Source of the DNA: Lachnospiraceae bacterium
GTDB taxonomy: Bacteria; Bacillota; Clostridia; Lachnospirales; Lachnospiraceae
Direction of reading: 5' to 3'
Length of the DNA stretch: 64,000 bases
Assembly: GCA_017619635.1 (NCBI GenBank)
Contig: JAFZRZ010000013.1
Location: 1-64,000, forward strand
A program made the position numbers and the translations under genes. Position 1 is the stretch's first letter. Each line of letters begins with the position of its first letter. Shown here in pieces: positions 16,770 to 26,056 of the stretch. The notes under the pieces are model-generated. The model worked only from the letters and a program-made list of their open reading frames with translations, was not told where the DNA came from and did not search any database.

Positions 16770-17693
16770 TTATGAATTAGCCATGCCACAAAGTTCTTTG
16801 AGCATATTTTCAAGATTTCCCATATTTTCATCTGAGAACTGACATGTGCCGACTTTCTTGTGTCCGCCGCCGCCATACTTAAGCATCAGGCTTCCTACAT
16901 CAACTGTACATGTCTTGTTTAAGATGCTGTATCCGACAGCTGCCGAACATCCCTGACCGCCTTTACCCGAAACGATCCATGCTGAGATATTCTGCTCAGG
17001 ATACATGCTGTAGATCATGAAACGGTTTCCTGTATATATAGGATCCACGCCTCTGAGATCACTTATGATGACCTTGCCTTCAACTCTTGTATGAGCCTTT
17101 ACCATCTCTTTGAACTTTTCGGTCTGCTCATTGTATACCTCGATACGTTCTTTAACATCGGGCATTTCGAGTATCTCTTCCGTGGTTTTGTCCTTGCAGG
17201 CAACCATCAGCTTTTCCATTAACTGATAATTGCTGACAGTAAACTGTCTCCATCTTCCAAGACCGGTTCTGGGATCCATAAGGAATCCTACGAGTATCCA
17301 TCCCTGGGGATTCATGATCTCATCTATGGTAAGGTTACCTGAGTCAACCTTGTCTACAGCCACCATCATATCATGATAGTTAGGGAACCTTTCAGCTCCG
17401 CCATAATATTCATATATTATCCTTGCGCATGAAGGTGTGATCCTGCTCTCTCCTTTGTACTTTCCTTCCAGAGCAAGTCTCTCATGTTCGCTGGAATGAT
17501 GATCGAACCAAAGTCCGCAGCCTTCAACATAAGGCACATTTGCTAGACAATCGTTTTCATCGATCTCGATAAGTCCATCCTGAAGATCCTTCGGATGTGC
17601 GAATTTCCAGTGATCGATAACTCCCGCTTCAAGCAATAATGCTCCACATGCAAGCCCGTCGAAATCAGACCGCGTAACCAACCTCATAGCCAT
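16770..17693 (-). CDS. DHH-family phosphoesterase
   Basis: Exopolyphosphatase-related DHH/DHHA1 phosphoesterase of 307 aa. The N-terminal motif TRSDFDGLACG supplies the first metal ligands, WFDHHSSEH is the DHH motif, and an Asp in MVAVDKVDSG fills motif IV. The C-terminal DHHA1 domain ends in the substrate loop YGGGGHKKVGTC. The likely substrate class is small nucleotides, nanoRNA or related phosphoesters; which one cannot be told. AGGAGG lies ten bases before the ATG. First gene of a two-gene unit. Confidence 0.87.
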   Translation of the reverse strand: MAMRLVTRSDFDGLACGALLLEAGVIDHWKFAHPKDLQDGLIEIDENDCLANVPYVEGCGLWFDHHSSEHERLALEGKYKGESRITPSCARIIYEYYGGAERFPNYHDMMVAVDKVDSGNLTIDEIMNPQGWILVGFLMDPRTGLGRWRQFTVSNYQLMEKLMVACKDKTTEEILEMPDVKERIEVYNEQTEKFKEMVKAHTRVEGKVIISDLRGVDPIYTGNRFMIYSMYPEQNISAWIVSGKGGQGCSAAVGYSILNKTCTVDVGSLMLKYGGGGHKKVGTCQFSDENMGNLENMLKELCGMANS

Positions 17694-17772
17694 AAAAAAA
17701 TGTCCTCCTTCATGTTCTTAGATATATAAAGTTCGAATTATATACACAATAACATATCTATTATAACATAAA

Positions 17773-17800
17773 AACGGATGTATATAACAATACATCCGTT
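17773..17800 (-). terminator. Terminator of the exopolysaccharide/rlmH operon
   Basis: Perfect 10-bp inverted repeat AACGGATGTA/TACATCCGTT with an 8-nt loop. U-rich sequence follows on both strands, so it may work in both directions. It directly follows the small membrane gene at 17815. Confidence 0.75.
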
Positions 17801-17814
17801 TATTTTTCGTAATT

Positions 17815-18006
17815 TTATTGTACAGGGCCTATCCTGTTGGCAACTATCACATAAATGACCACTATCGATAAAAGAGCGCCCCAAAAGCACAGTAATGCGA
17901 TCCACACATCCTTTGTCTTTTTATCTTCCTTGGTCATAAGCTTTATATACCAGTAAACGGAAGTGCCCGCTATTGCCAATGCGATTATAAGTACGAGAAT
18001 CTCCAT
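17815..18006 (-). CDS. Small two-helix membrane protein
   Basis: A 63-aa protein with two predicted membrane helices (about 2-22 and 36-56) joined by a short, very basic and acidic loop (KLMTKEDKKTKD). AAGGAG precedes the ATG at good distance. It is the last gene of the operon that starts with the NodB lipoprotein at 25955 and runs through the glycosyltransferase and rlmH. No family is recognised. By position it could assist the polysaccharide system, but it may merely follow rlmH. Confidence 0.65.
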   Translation of the reverse strand: MEILVLIIALAIAGTSVYWYIKLMTKEDKKTKDVWIALLCFWGALLSIVVIYVIVANRIGPVQ

Positions 18007-18038
18007 GATATCACTCCTTAACGCTTCTTTTTAAGCAT

Positions 18039-18518
18039 CTATTTGTGATACGGCTCATTATTGATTATCCTGTAAGCTCTGTATACCTGTTCAAGAAGTA
18101 TAACGCGCATCAGCTGATGAGGAAAGGTCATGTCAGAAAAGCTTATAAGTTCATCCGCTCTTTTCTTTAGTTCATCACATATTCCAAGTGAACCGCCTAT
18201 CACAAAGACTATATTACTCTTTCCTCTGACTCCAAGCAAGTTAAGTTTTTCGGAAAATTTCACAGAATCATATTTCTTACCCTCGATGGCAAGAGCGATA
18301 ACATATGCATCTTCAGTGATATGAGCCTTTAATCTGTCTCCTTCTTTCTGCATGATCTGAGCACATGCCTTATCACTTGCATTGTCTGGAGTCTTCTCAT
18401 CATCGACTTCGATTATCTTTAATCTGCAGTATCTTGAGAGTCTCTTTTCAAACTCCTCTATCGCTTCTCTGTAGAATTTCTCTTTTACTTTTCCAACCGC
18501 TAAAATCGTTATCTGCAT
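18039..18518 (-). CDS. rlmH: 23S rRNA pseudouridine-1915 N3-methyltransferase
   Basis: SPOUT-class methyltransferase of 159 aa that modifies pseudouridine 1915 in helix 69 of 23S rRNA. The trefoil-knot SAM site is visible in FVIGGSLGICDELKKRA and the C-terminal signature FPHQLMRVILLEQVYRAY is complete, ending NNEPYHK. The start overlaps the stop of the preceding NodB-like gene by one base, so the ribosome-modifying enzyme is translated from the polysaccharide transcript. Confidence 0.96.
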   Translation of the reverse strand: MQITILAVGKVKEKFYREAIEEFEKRLSRYCRLKIIEVDDEKTPDNASDKACAQIMQKEGDRLKAHITEDAYVIALAIEGKKYDSVKFSEKLNLLGVRGKSNIVFVIGGSLGICDELKKRADELISFSDMTFPHQLMRVILLEQVYRAYRIINNEPYHK

Positions 18519-20380
18519 TATATGTTCTTAATAAACCAGTTGATTATTCCGTTCCACACATCGATCACTGTCTGTTTTGCTTTATTTGATCCCTCAAGCT
18601 GATTGCTGTATATCGTCTTGTCTTTATCGGTATCAACGATATCCATCTTCTCAAATACACCGTCATAAACATCATCAGCTATGTTTCTCTGGCTGTATTC
18701 ATATTCTGCCCAGGCACTCTTTAAGAAGATACAACCTGCTTCTGAAGGTGCAAGTTCGATATCAGTCCATAGAGCCTTTCCGTCAACGCCAACAGATATC
18801 TTATCACCATTTAAAACTATCTCGATCTTTCTCTGAGCAAGATCATGAAGCTGAAGCTCCGGTCTGTATTCCTCAGCACCGTCTTCAACGGATTTAACCT
18901 GTGTGTTCTCAACTTCTTTTTTGAGCTTCTTATACTCGCTTGATTGCTTGTCACTTACGGCATTCTTTGCAAGAGCAGCATATTCTCCGGCAAGAGAATC
19001 CCTCTTGTCCTCTTCAACAGAGATCTTGGGTATCTCATCAAAATCATAAAGATCAACATCAGCCAACAGCTCACCGTTTTGCTTAAGATACATCTTATTG
19101 TTAAACAGAATGACCTCTATACCGCTGTTACCCTCATCATCTGCTCTTAAGAGAACAGACTGATAACCAAGCTTGTTACCACCAAGTATAGCAGAAAAGC
19201 TTACATTTTTGTGCGCTTCTCCGTCACATATCTTTATAAGTCCGCAATCCTCGGGTTCTGAAGTAAGTACCAGCTTTTCTTCCTTGTATTCAACAGCACC
19301 CTTCTTTATTGCCCAGTACTTGTTCTGGCTTGAATCGCCCTCAACAAATACGATCTCATCCCTTCTTTCTTCAGGAAGATCATATTTAACTCTCATAAGG
19401 AGATGATTTGTGTACCAGTTAGACTGCGGCTGCATCCTTGTAAGGTCATATATGCTGCTGTTACGGTCATTCATCGAGAATCCTTCTCTGTTAAAGTTCA
19501 TGGCAAATGTTTCCCTAATGCCTTCCTCATTAACAGCACTGACTTTGTCATTCTCACCGAACGCCCCAGTATTTGAATGCAACAGTGTATATGCACCTGG
19601 AACTTTTCCAAGTCCCTGTGTATACTCAGATCTCATGAGAGAATACTCGCCAAGTATCCTCTCTTTCATCATTGCATATGACTCAACAGGAAGATCATTC
19701 TCATCCCTGATATAATCCATCAAATAATGTGTGTAATCCCTTCCGAAGTATTGCATCATACCTGCATACTCGGTACTTTTTAATTCACCGATAAATCTGT
19801 CATATCTGTCAAATACATTGATATAGCTTAGTCTGTATCCGTTACTTCCTACCTCCCAGAAACCGTTCTCCTCAAGTCCTTTAAGATCATTTGGCATTAG
19901 GAAATGAGTATCCTTACTTCTGAACTTCTCGGCATATGTGAACATGGTTGCCTTATCATTGTATTTTTCCATTATGGACTGGGCATAGATTGCAGTATCA
20001 TTCCTCCCGTCTTCAAACATCAGGAAAAGAGCCTTCTCAGGAAGAGGTTTTCCTTCATTATAGTAGTTAATGACATCCTGCTGGCTTATGGTCACATATC
20101 CCAGATCATGCAAAGCCTTAAGCTGCTCATCAAGTTTTTGTGTAGAGATGAGCGTCTCTGTACCCTCTCTGTCAACTCCGATATATGATAGTGCCAAAAA
20201 TCCATTATCCTCGCCGGATACAATAGTTTTATCCTCTTTATTGTATGGTTCGTAAACAGAGAATACCAGCAATGCTTTTAATACAACAAACAGTAAGGCA
20301 AGTAAGATCAAAAGTTCTATGACAGACCTGATAAATCTGCTCACATCCTTTGGCGTTTCAAATCTGTACATATCACGCAC
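18518..20380 (-). CDS. Membrane-anchored degenerate NodB-like protein with C-terminal beta-sandwich
   Basis: A 620-aa protein with one N-terminal membrane helix (about 17-41) and a large extracellular part. Residues about 60-340 resemble the NodB polysaccharide deacetylase fold. The TFDDG metal motif reads FLMFEDGRND (Glu123-Asp124-Gly125), and the HxxxH pair is missing (EVGSNGYRLS), so zinc-dependent deacetylation is unlikely. Residues about 355-575 look like a concanavalin-type beta-sandwich interrupted by a charged helical insert (about 455-500). Possible roles are polysaccharide binding, guiding or export, like the accessory parts of PgaB. It overlaps the synthase gene by 8 bp and rlmH by 1 bp. 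Confidence 0.75.
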   Translation of the reverse strand: MRDMYRFETPKDVSRFIRSVIELLILLALLFVVLKALLVFSVYEPYNKEDKTIVSGEDNGFLALSYIGVDREGTETLISTQKLDEQLKALHDLGYVTISQQDVINYYNEGKPLPEKALFLMFEDGRNDTAIYAQSIMEKYNDKATMFTYAEKFRSKDTHFLMPNDLKGLEENGFWEVGSNGYRLSYINVFDRYDRFIGELKSTEYAGMMQYFGRDYTHYLMDYIRDENDLPVESYAMMKERILGEYSLMRSEYTQGLGKVPGAYTLLHSNTGAFGENDKVSAVNEEGIRETFAMNFNREGFSMNDRNSSIYDLTRMQPQSNWYTNHLLMRVKYDLPEERRDEIVFVEGDSSQNKYWAIKKGAVEYKEEKLVLTSEPEDCGLIKICDGEAHKNVSFSAILGGNKLGYQSVLLRADDEGNSGIEVILFNNKMYLKQNGELLADVDLYDFDEIPKISVEEDKRDSLAGEYAALAKNAVSDKQSSEYKKLKKEVENTQVKSVEDGAEEYRPELQLHDLAQRKIEIVLNGDKISVGVDGKALWTDIELAPSEAGCIFLKSAWAEYEYSQRNIADDVYDGVFEKMDIVDTDKDKTIYSNQLEGSNKAKQTVIDVWNGIINWFIKNI

Positions 20381-22802
20381 CTACCTTTCTGATAACTTCC
20401 TGCAAGCACTTGGTAAGCTCCGTTATCTGTGTATCTTTTTCCGTGATGATCTGAAGCAGCTGCTTTTTCTCTTCTATGTTGTTGAGTAAGATACTCTCAT
20501 ACTTTCTTTCAAGATCGCTAATTCTGCGTAACAGTTCATCCCTTGAAGCATCGTATGAAACAGATGCAATGCCTGTAACTGTCTTTGCTTCAGCTGCCTC
20601 TTTGTATTCACTTACAGTCTTATCACTTACAGTCGTCTTATCACTTTCAGCTGATACTGTTACTGCTTCAGTTACGGCTGCATTTGCTTCTGCCGATCTG
20701 TTTTCAATTGCAGCCGTACTCTGTGCAGTGCCTGTCTTTTCAGGCGCATCAATAACCGTTGGAGCGGTATACTTGACATCAAAGCTCTCAGCTTTGAACA
20801 AAGCTTCAATAGCTTCGGGTCTGATCATCTTTGTATCGCCTTCGATAACAACATAACCTGCAAGTCTTCCTTCCATCTGCTCTCTGATGAAGTTCTCACC
20901 TATACCGATAGCTTCAGCGAATTCCTTGACAGTTATATATTCTCGGGTGACATATTTTGCCATCCTTCTTCTTATCTTCTTTTCGGCAGCCTTGATATCA
21001 TTGGGAGTCATTCTGGTACCCCATGTTGACTTCCAGAATGTAAACCATGCTATGGGCATCTGCCACAAAAGAACAGCTTCATAATAGATACAGAACAAAA
21101 GTCCGTAGAACCATGTCGAACTCTTTCTGAGCAACAGCTGTGCCATACTCATCAAAAGAGACATCAAAAGCAGTCCAAGAAGGAACGACTTCGGGAATAT
21201 ATGATGAGTAAATGGTACATATACAAGGTTATATAAAACAACTATGGGCGCTGCGATAGGAACCACAAGTCCCATATAGAAAGATACAGCGGCAAAAGGC
21301 TCCTTCTTCCATATGAACCTTCCTGCGATCAGTGACTCACGCAGCCATGATCTCTTCCATCGCATCTGCTGCTTAAGGAACATCCTGTGCCTGTTTGGAA
21401 CGATGGTTGAACATACGGCAGTATCCTGGTATGTTGCCCTGTGATGTCTCAAAACAAAGTTTGTCATCGAACGGTCATCACCGAATGTAGCCTTCTGACC
21501 AAGGAATCTCTGGTTGAGCCATGCATCCTTGTTTTCAAGGATGATAGACTTTCTGTAACATGACAGAGGACCAGAAAGACACGTAACACAGTCAAAGAAT
21601 CCCTCTGCAGCCTTCATGATACGGAAAGCTATATAGTAACGGACTGCCTGCATCTTTGTAAGTGCATTTGTATAGGTGTTCGCAACGTCTGTTCTTCCCG
21701 AAACACCTCCCATCTTGGGATCCTTAAATGGCTGAACCAGATTTCTTATCGCAAACGGATCCAGGAATGAATCCGAATCAACGAATACTACCAGATCATG
21801 TTTTGCTTTAAGAGCACCAGCAACAAGCGCTTCACGCTTACCTGCATTCTTCTCCTGCACATAGTAAGACAGTCTGCCCTCTAACTGATATCTTTCAGGA
21901 GATTCAGCCTTAAGTTTGTCAATGATCTCCTTTATCTTTGTAACTGAATTATCTGTTGATTTATCATCTATTACTATTACTTCGAGTTTATCTATGGGAT
22001 ATTCCTGGTTTATACAGCTTAGGATCGTACGCTGAATCCATTCTTCCTCATTGAAACACGGTATCAGGATTGAAACACCGGGCGTAAATGACGGATCCAC
22101 CTTTTTAGGTCTGTATAAAGCCCCGAAGAAGTATCTGCTCAAAAGGAACAGAGCTGTGATGATACTGTACAGATACAGCCACTTGTTAAACTTAAAGTAT
22201 ATGATGCTCTCAGCTCTCATAAAGAGTATTGAAGCACATATGAACAAGAGCATCAGTGAGGATGCTGTTACCATATAGAAATCTTTGTTAACTGCGGCAT
22301 ATTTTGAAAGATCCCTGCCGAACTTGATACCGCATAAACAGGTATCATCAGCTCTTGTGAATGTCCTGACAACCTCAACACGCTGGTGTACCTTCATCTC
22401 ATAGCCTTCAGGCATGCTTCCGGGAACGACAGTAAACTTTGCCCATACGTTCTTTGACTGCTGTAGAGGTTCCACCAGGCTCTTGTCTATCTCAACAAGC
22501 ATACCTGTATTGGAGATATCAACAACCTTACCGGTGTATTTTCCGAGTATGCTCCTTGATGAACCTCTGCCGTATAATACAACATCAAAACCAGTCTCAT
22601 ATCTGATACCTGATTTTCTCTCATTCATGAACTCCTCGAAGTTCGATATAAGTTCATCCTCATGACCTCTTCTGTCAGTAGAGCCTCTCTCGGCAGTGTT
22701 ATCAGGTACATATGATAACAGTCTTCTGTCTTTCTTTTCATGAAGGATAACATCCTTCGTTGTTTCTCCGCGTTTTCTTCTACGCTTATCCAAAAATTCC
22801 AT
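20373..22802 (-). CDS. PilZ-GT2 polysaccharide synthase with fused HTH and coiled coil
   Basis: Processive family-2 glycosyltransferase of 809 aa. Domains in order: a PilZ-like domain (about 60-165) with KSGIR at 63-67 (Lys where the first Arg of RxxxR is expected) and DISNTG at 95-100; two membrane helices (about 173-193, 207-228); the GT2 core (about 240-490) with DD279-280, DSD342-344, GDD441-443 and QQMRW478-482; further membrane helices (about 507-590); an excisionase/MerR-like HTH segment (YITVKEFAEAIGIGENFI, about 622-670); an Ala/Thr-rich linker; and a coiled coil (about 752-800). The GDDRSMTN and QQMRWKRSW motifs resemble hyaluronan and chitin-oligosaccharide synthases. The product is probably a beta-linked, HexNAc-containing polymer. 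Control by cyclic di-GMP is inferred from PilZ only. Confidence 0.85.
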   Translation of the reverse strand: MEFLDKRRRKRGETTKDVILHEKKDRRLLSYVPDNTAERGSTDRRGHEDELISNFEEFMNERKSGIRYETGFDVVLYGRGSSRSILGKYTGKVVDISNTGMLVEIDKSLVEPLQQSKNVWAKFTVVPGSMPEGYEMKVHQRVEVVRTFTRADDTCLCGIKFGRDLSKYAAVNKDFYMVTASSLMLLFICASILFMRAESIIYFKFNKWLYLYSIITALFLLSRYFFGALYRPKKVDPSFTPGVSILIPCFNEEEWIQRTILSCINQEYPIDKLEVIVIDDKSTDNSVTKIKEIIDKLKAESPERYQLEGRLSYYVQEKNAGKREALVAGALKAKHDLVVFVDSDSFLDPFAIRNLVQPFKDPKMGGVSGRTDVANTYTNALTKMQAVRYYIAFRIMKAAEGFFDCVTCLSGPLSCYRKSIILENKDAWLNQRFLGQKATFGDDRSMTNFVLRHHRATYQDTAVCSTIVPNRHRMFLKQQMRWKRSWLRESLIAGRFIWKKEPFAAVSFYMGLVVPIAAPIVVLYNLVYVPFTHHIFPKSFLLGLLLMSLLMSMAQLLLRKSSTWFYGLLFCIYYEAVLLWQMPIAWFTFWKSTWGTRMTPNDIKAAEKKIRRRMAKYVTREYITVKEFAEAIGIGENFIREQMEGRLAGYVVIEGDTKMIRPEAIEALFKAESFDVKYTAPTVIDAPEKTGTAQSTAAIENRSAEANAAVTEAVTVSAESDKTTVSDKTVSEYKEAAEAKTVTGIASVSYDASRDELLRRISDLERKYESILLNNIEEKKQLLQIITEKDTQITELTKCLQEVIRKVGA

Positions 22803-22817
22803 CTTTAAACCCTTATA

Positions 22818-25800
22818 TTATCTGAGATAATCATCCAACCTTGCGATCGTGTAACCCTGTGCCTGCCACTCCGGTATCATGATGTCCAAAGCTTCAGCCG
22901 TGTATTGCGCTTCAGGAGACATATGCATGACGAGACAGCTTCCACCAGTTACTTTCTCCAATCCGTACCATTGCTGTTTTCCGTTTCTTAATAAGTTTAC
23001 AAGCTCATCAACGGAACCCGCGGCATAGTCAGATGTACTTATATCTCCGCTCACGATATATGAATATCCGACATCGTAAAGCTGATACATACCAATTCTG
23101 CTCACCGCAAGTGTAGGCGGACGATAGATAGTAGTCAGTGCAGGTCTTCCGCCAACAGACACATCTCCGATATATCTGTTAAGTATCGTGTAACTTGTCA
23201 CTATATCTTTTCTGAAAGCAGCTGCTTCTTCATCAGTCATTGTTGCAAATGAGTACTCGCCCTTCTCATCCACAGATGAATGCCACATAGGTATATGTGT
23301 ATTTGAATGTGATCCGACCATGTGACCTTCTGCAGCTATCGCTCTTAAAAGGTTGGGGTTATTTGATACATTGTTTGTTCTTACAAAGAAATTACCCTTG
23401 ACCCCGTATTTATCAAGAACATAAAGCAGTTCATTTATGTTCTTCTCATATCCCCAGTCATCAAATGTTAAAAAGATGACATTATCCGATGATATCTTTC
23501 CTTTCTGATCGAATTTACTCATCTCGCCTGCAGAGAATCCCGGTATCTCACTTACATCAGGATTTCCGACGTATCTTGATGCCATGTAATCAGTCTGTGT
23601 CTGTGCATCAGCCATATTTCCGAGGATATTCTTATCCATTGAGACTAAATTGTTTCCTCTTCTTCCTGGTGCATATGTATATCCGGAAGAATTGACTGCG
23701 CTGTATGATTTAACTGTATAAGCGGTAGATGGCTGTCTTGCGCCATATACATCCGTATATACGAGTGCATCTATCTTATTTGATATGAATGTCTTTACGA
23801 GATCTCCAAGCAGCGTATCCTCTGTATCCTCAGGAAGATTTTTATCAGCCGTGAAGCAGTTCATATGGAAGAACACTATGCTTCCTCTGTGAGGATCGAT
23901 CTTTGAACTGTTGTTATAATAGAAATCTCTTACCTGTTTTGCATCGGCATATCTTGAATTGACCATGCTGTACTCATGTCCGACAAGCTGGCATCCTGTA
24001 GCCGATATAGCTTCCTTCGTCTCATCATTTATCTCACCGTATGGCTGACACACGATAGAAGTATCAATGTCAAATTTCCACTTAAGATACTGCTGTGCTC
24101 CCATTATGTAAGATGCAACCGAATCAAACTCTGCAGGGTATTCCGCATTTGCCGTATATGCGATTCCGATCTCACTGCCTGATGCAAGGATGAGGCTTAT
24201 GCTGTCAGGGTAATTGAGCATATCTTTCATTGTTACAAAGAATGTGCCCTTGTAGTTTCTTCCTTCCAGGATATTTAATACATTCTTTAAAACAACCTGA
24301 TTCTCAATACCGTAGAAAGACATGACCATAGCTTTCTCGCTTGTGTATACCATCTTTCTCTCATAAGCGAGTTTACCGTCATTTTCCTCTTTTAAAGAAG
24401 CAAGTTTTGCTTCATCTATATTAGGAACACTCTTTGCTGCCATTATCAGCGAGGTGACATCCACAACATCCATTCCTGCTTTTGCTGAGCTGTTTACAAA
24501 TGAGTCAAGTTTTGTTATATCAAAATTATCTGAATCTATCCTTACTAGTCTTATATCACCTTTGTTGCTTCCTGCCGCTTCGGAAGGTACGATCACATCC
24601 ATACCTGCAGTTCCTGCAGCTATGAGTATGTTCTCATCAACTTTTCCTGCAGGGCAGTAATATTTACACTTAACTGACAGGTTCTTCTTGACACTTCTTG
24701 CGCCTGCCATTATATCCTCATAAATCGAATAAACATCTTTTCCTGAAAGATCTGATCCGTTTGATCCTTTAGTCGCGAAACCGAATCCGCCCTCAGCTAA
24801 GATCTTGAATATCTCTTTGTTATCCTCAACTTCTTTCTGTGTCACAAAGAATGTTGCATTGCTACCGCTATCCTGAAGAACTTTAACAATCTGTTTTGCT
24901 GTATCCTCATCTGCGGGAACACCAGCAAAAGTAAGTCCAACAACGCTTTCCATTGTCTCTGCGCTCTCATAGTATTCAGCCTTTACTCCCATATTCTTTT
25001 CTATGAGTTCTTCAACATACTGCTCATTTGTCTTTGTAGGAAGACTGTCCAATGAAACGAGATCATAATCCTGTGATTCTATGGCATCCAAAAGCCATCC
25101 GAGAACTGTGACTGTATCTGTTTCCTCATTAAGATCTTTTGCTGCATTATCATCGATGGTAGCCTGCTTGTCTATCGCAGGTCTCTGATATTCCTGCTTG
25201 GGCTCATACTCAAGAGGTCCTATATATCCTTCAAGTTTATAAACAAGTATTGTCGCGCCTGTTTTTCTAGCAATGTATTCCTCTGCCTTTTCCTTATCCT
25301 TAAAACTTCCCTTATTTAGATAGTTTCCCTGAAGAGGAGCTACAACCTTTTTAAATCCGCATGCATTTGCCGCTTCACATATATCATCCGTATAGAAGAT
25401 TCCGTTTAACATCATCTTGTCTATAGGGAAATCAAGTAACGTAGTAAAGACCTTGGCCGAGTAAGAGAATTCACTTATCATATCCTCGTCAGTCAAAGTC
25501 TCGATGTCTTCATTATCCGTCATTCCGTTATTTATAATCTTGTGGCCTTTTTTTGAAATGAGTTTCAAGGTCTCATCATCTTCTGCAGAATCCATTGCTG
25601 TAAGAGCAAAAGTCACTTTCACATGATGGTCTTCAAGTACTTCCAACACTCTTTCTGTCAACACACGGTCAGAAGTCCCCTGTATTATAAGAGCTATCTG
25701 TTTATCTTCTGTTGTCTCATCGTCACGGATTATACCTGCCAGTTCACATCCCTTCTGATAAACAGACAAGGCTTTCTCATATTCCTCTGAGGCATCATAA

Positions 25801-25955
25801 CTTATCCTCTGGATGGTATTAAGATCCACTTCCTGTTCTGATTTGACGTTTCCAAATGAACAGCCTGTGAGTATACACGCTATCAGTCCAACCGATATCA
25901 AACGCTGTCCAGCTGTTAAGATTTTGTTTGCCATAATCTTTTTGTCCTTCATCAT
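22818..25955 (-). CDS. Lipoprotein with four tandem NodB-like deacetylase domains
   Basis: A 1045-aa exported lipoprotein. The signal sequence ends in ILTGC with lipid-site Cys32. An alternative ATG at codon 8 (position 25934) has AAGGA ten bases upstream and may be the true start. Four repeats of the NodB fold follow, opening near residues 87, 338, 542 and 826. Only the last is canonical: TFDD 830-833, HSNTH 883-887, RPP 945-947 and His1011. The first three have lost the metal ligands (for example LTFAGVPAD and MSFYGIENQ). The last domain should de-N-acetylate or otherwise de-esterify the polymer made by the adjoining synthase. The degenerate ones may bind it. It is the first gene of the operon. 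Confidence 0.85.
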   Translation of the reverse strand: MMKDKKIMANKILTAGQRLISVGLIACILTGCSFGNVKSEQEVDLNTIQRISYDASEEYEKALSVYQKGCELAGIIRDDETTEDKQIALIIQGTSDRVLTERVLEVLEDHHVKVTFALTAMDSAEDDETLKLISKKGHKIINNGMTDNEDIETLTDEDMISEFSYSAKVFTTLLDFPIDKMMLNGIFYTDDICEAANACGFKKVVAPLQGNYLNKGSFKDKEKAEEYIARKTGATILVYKLEGYIGPLEYEPKQEYQRPAIDKQATIDDNAAKDLNEETDTVTVLGWLLDAIESQDYDLVSLDSLPTKTNEQYVEELIEKNMGVKAEYYESAETMESVVGLTFAGVPADEDTAKQIVKVLQDSGSNATFFVTQKEVEDNKEIFKILAEGGFGFATKGSNGSDLSGKDVYSIYEDIMAGARSVKKNLSVKCKYYCPAGKVDENILIAAGTAGMDVIVPSEAAGSNKGDIRLVRIDSDNFDITKLDSFVNSSAKAGMDVVDVTSLIMAAKSVPNIDEAKLASLKEENDGKLAYERKMVYTSEKAMVMSFYGIENQVVLKNVLNILEGRNYKGTFFVTMKDMLNYPDSISLILASGSEIGIAYTANAEYPAEFDSVASYIMGAQQYLKWKFDIDTSIVCQPYGEINDETKEAISATGCQLVGHEYSMVNSRYADAKQVRDFYYNNSSKIDPHRGSIVFFHMNCFTADKNLPEDTEDTLLGDLVKTFISNKIDALVYTDVYGARQPSTAYTVKSYSAVNSSGYTYAPGRRGNNLVSMDKNILGNMADAQTQTDYMASRYVGNPDVSEIPGFSAGEMSKFDQKGKISSDNVIFLTFDDWGYEKNINELLYVLDKYGVKGNFFVRTNNVSNNPNLLRAIAAEGHMVGSHSNTHIPMWHSSVDEKGEYSFATMTDEEAAAFRKDIVTSYTILNRYIGDVSVGGRPALTTIYRPPTLAVSRIGMYQLYDVGYSYIVSGDISTSDYAAGSVDELVNLLRNGKQQWYGLEKVTGGSCLVMHMSPEAQYTAEALDIMIPEWQAQGYTIARLDDYLR

Positions 25956-26027
25956 AAATTAACTATCTCAAAATTACTTCTTTAGACTTTTAGTAAAATA
26001 AAACATCCTCAACACAACATATTGTAT

Positions 26028-26056
26028 ATTATCATCACGCTTTAGATTTGTGTAAA
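26028..26056 (-). promoter_or_regulatory. Promoter of the exopolysaccharide operon
   Basis: On the minus strand TTTACA (26051-26056), a 17-bp spacer and GATAAT (26028-26033). It gives a leader of about 65-85 nt before the lipoprotein gene. The -35 box abuts the palindromic repeat at 26055-26096. Confidence 0.7.

Noticed and set aside
18518..25955. Interpreting the cluster as a cellulose (bcs) operon because of GT2 plus PilZ
   Set aside because: PilZ is N-terminal, there is no BcsB, BcsC or GH8 gene, and the motifs GDDRSMTN and QQMRWKRSW are closer to hyaluronan/chitin-type synthases. The presence of NodB deacetylases also argues for an amino-sugar polymer.
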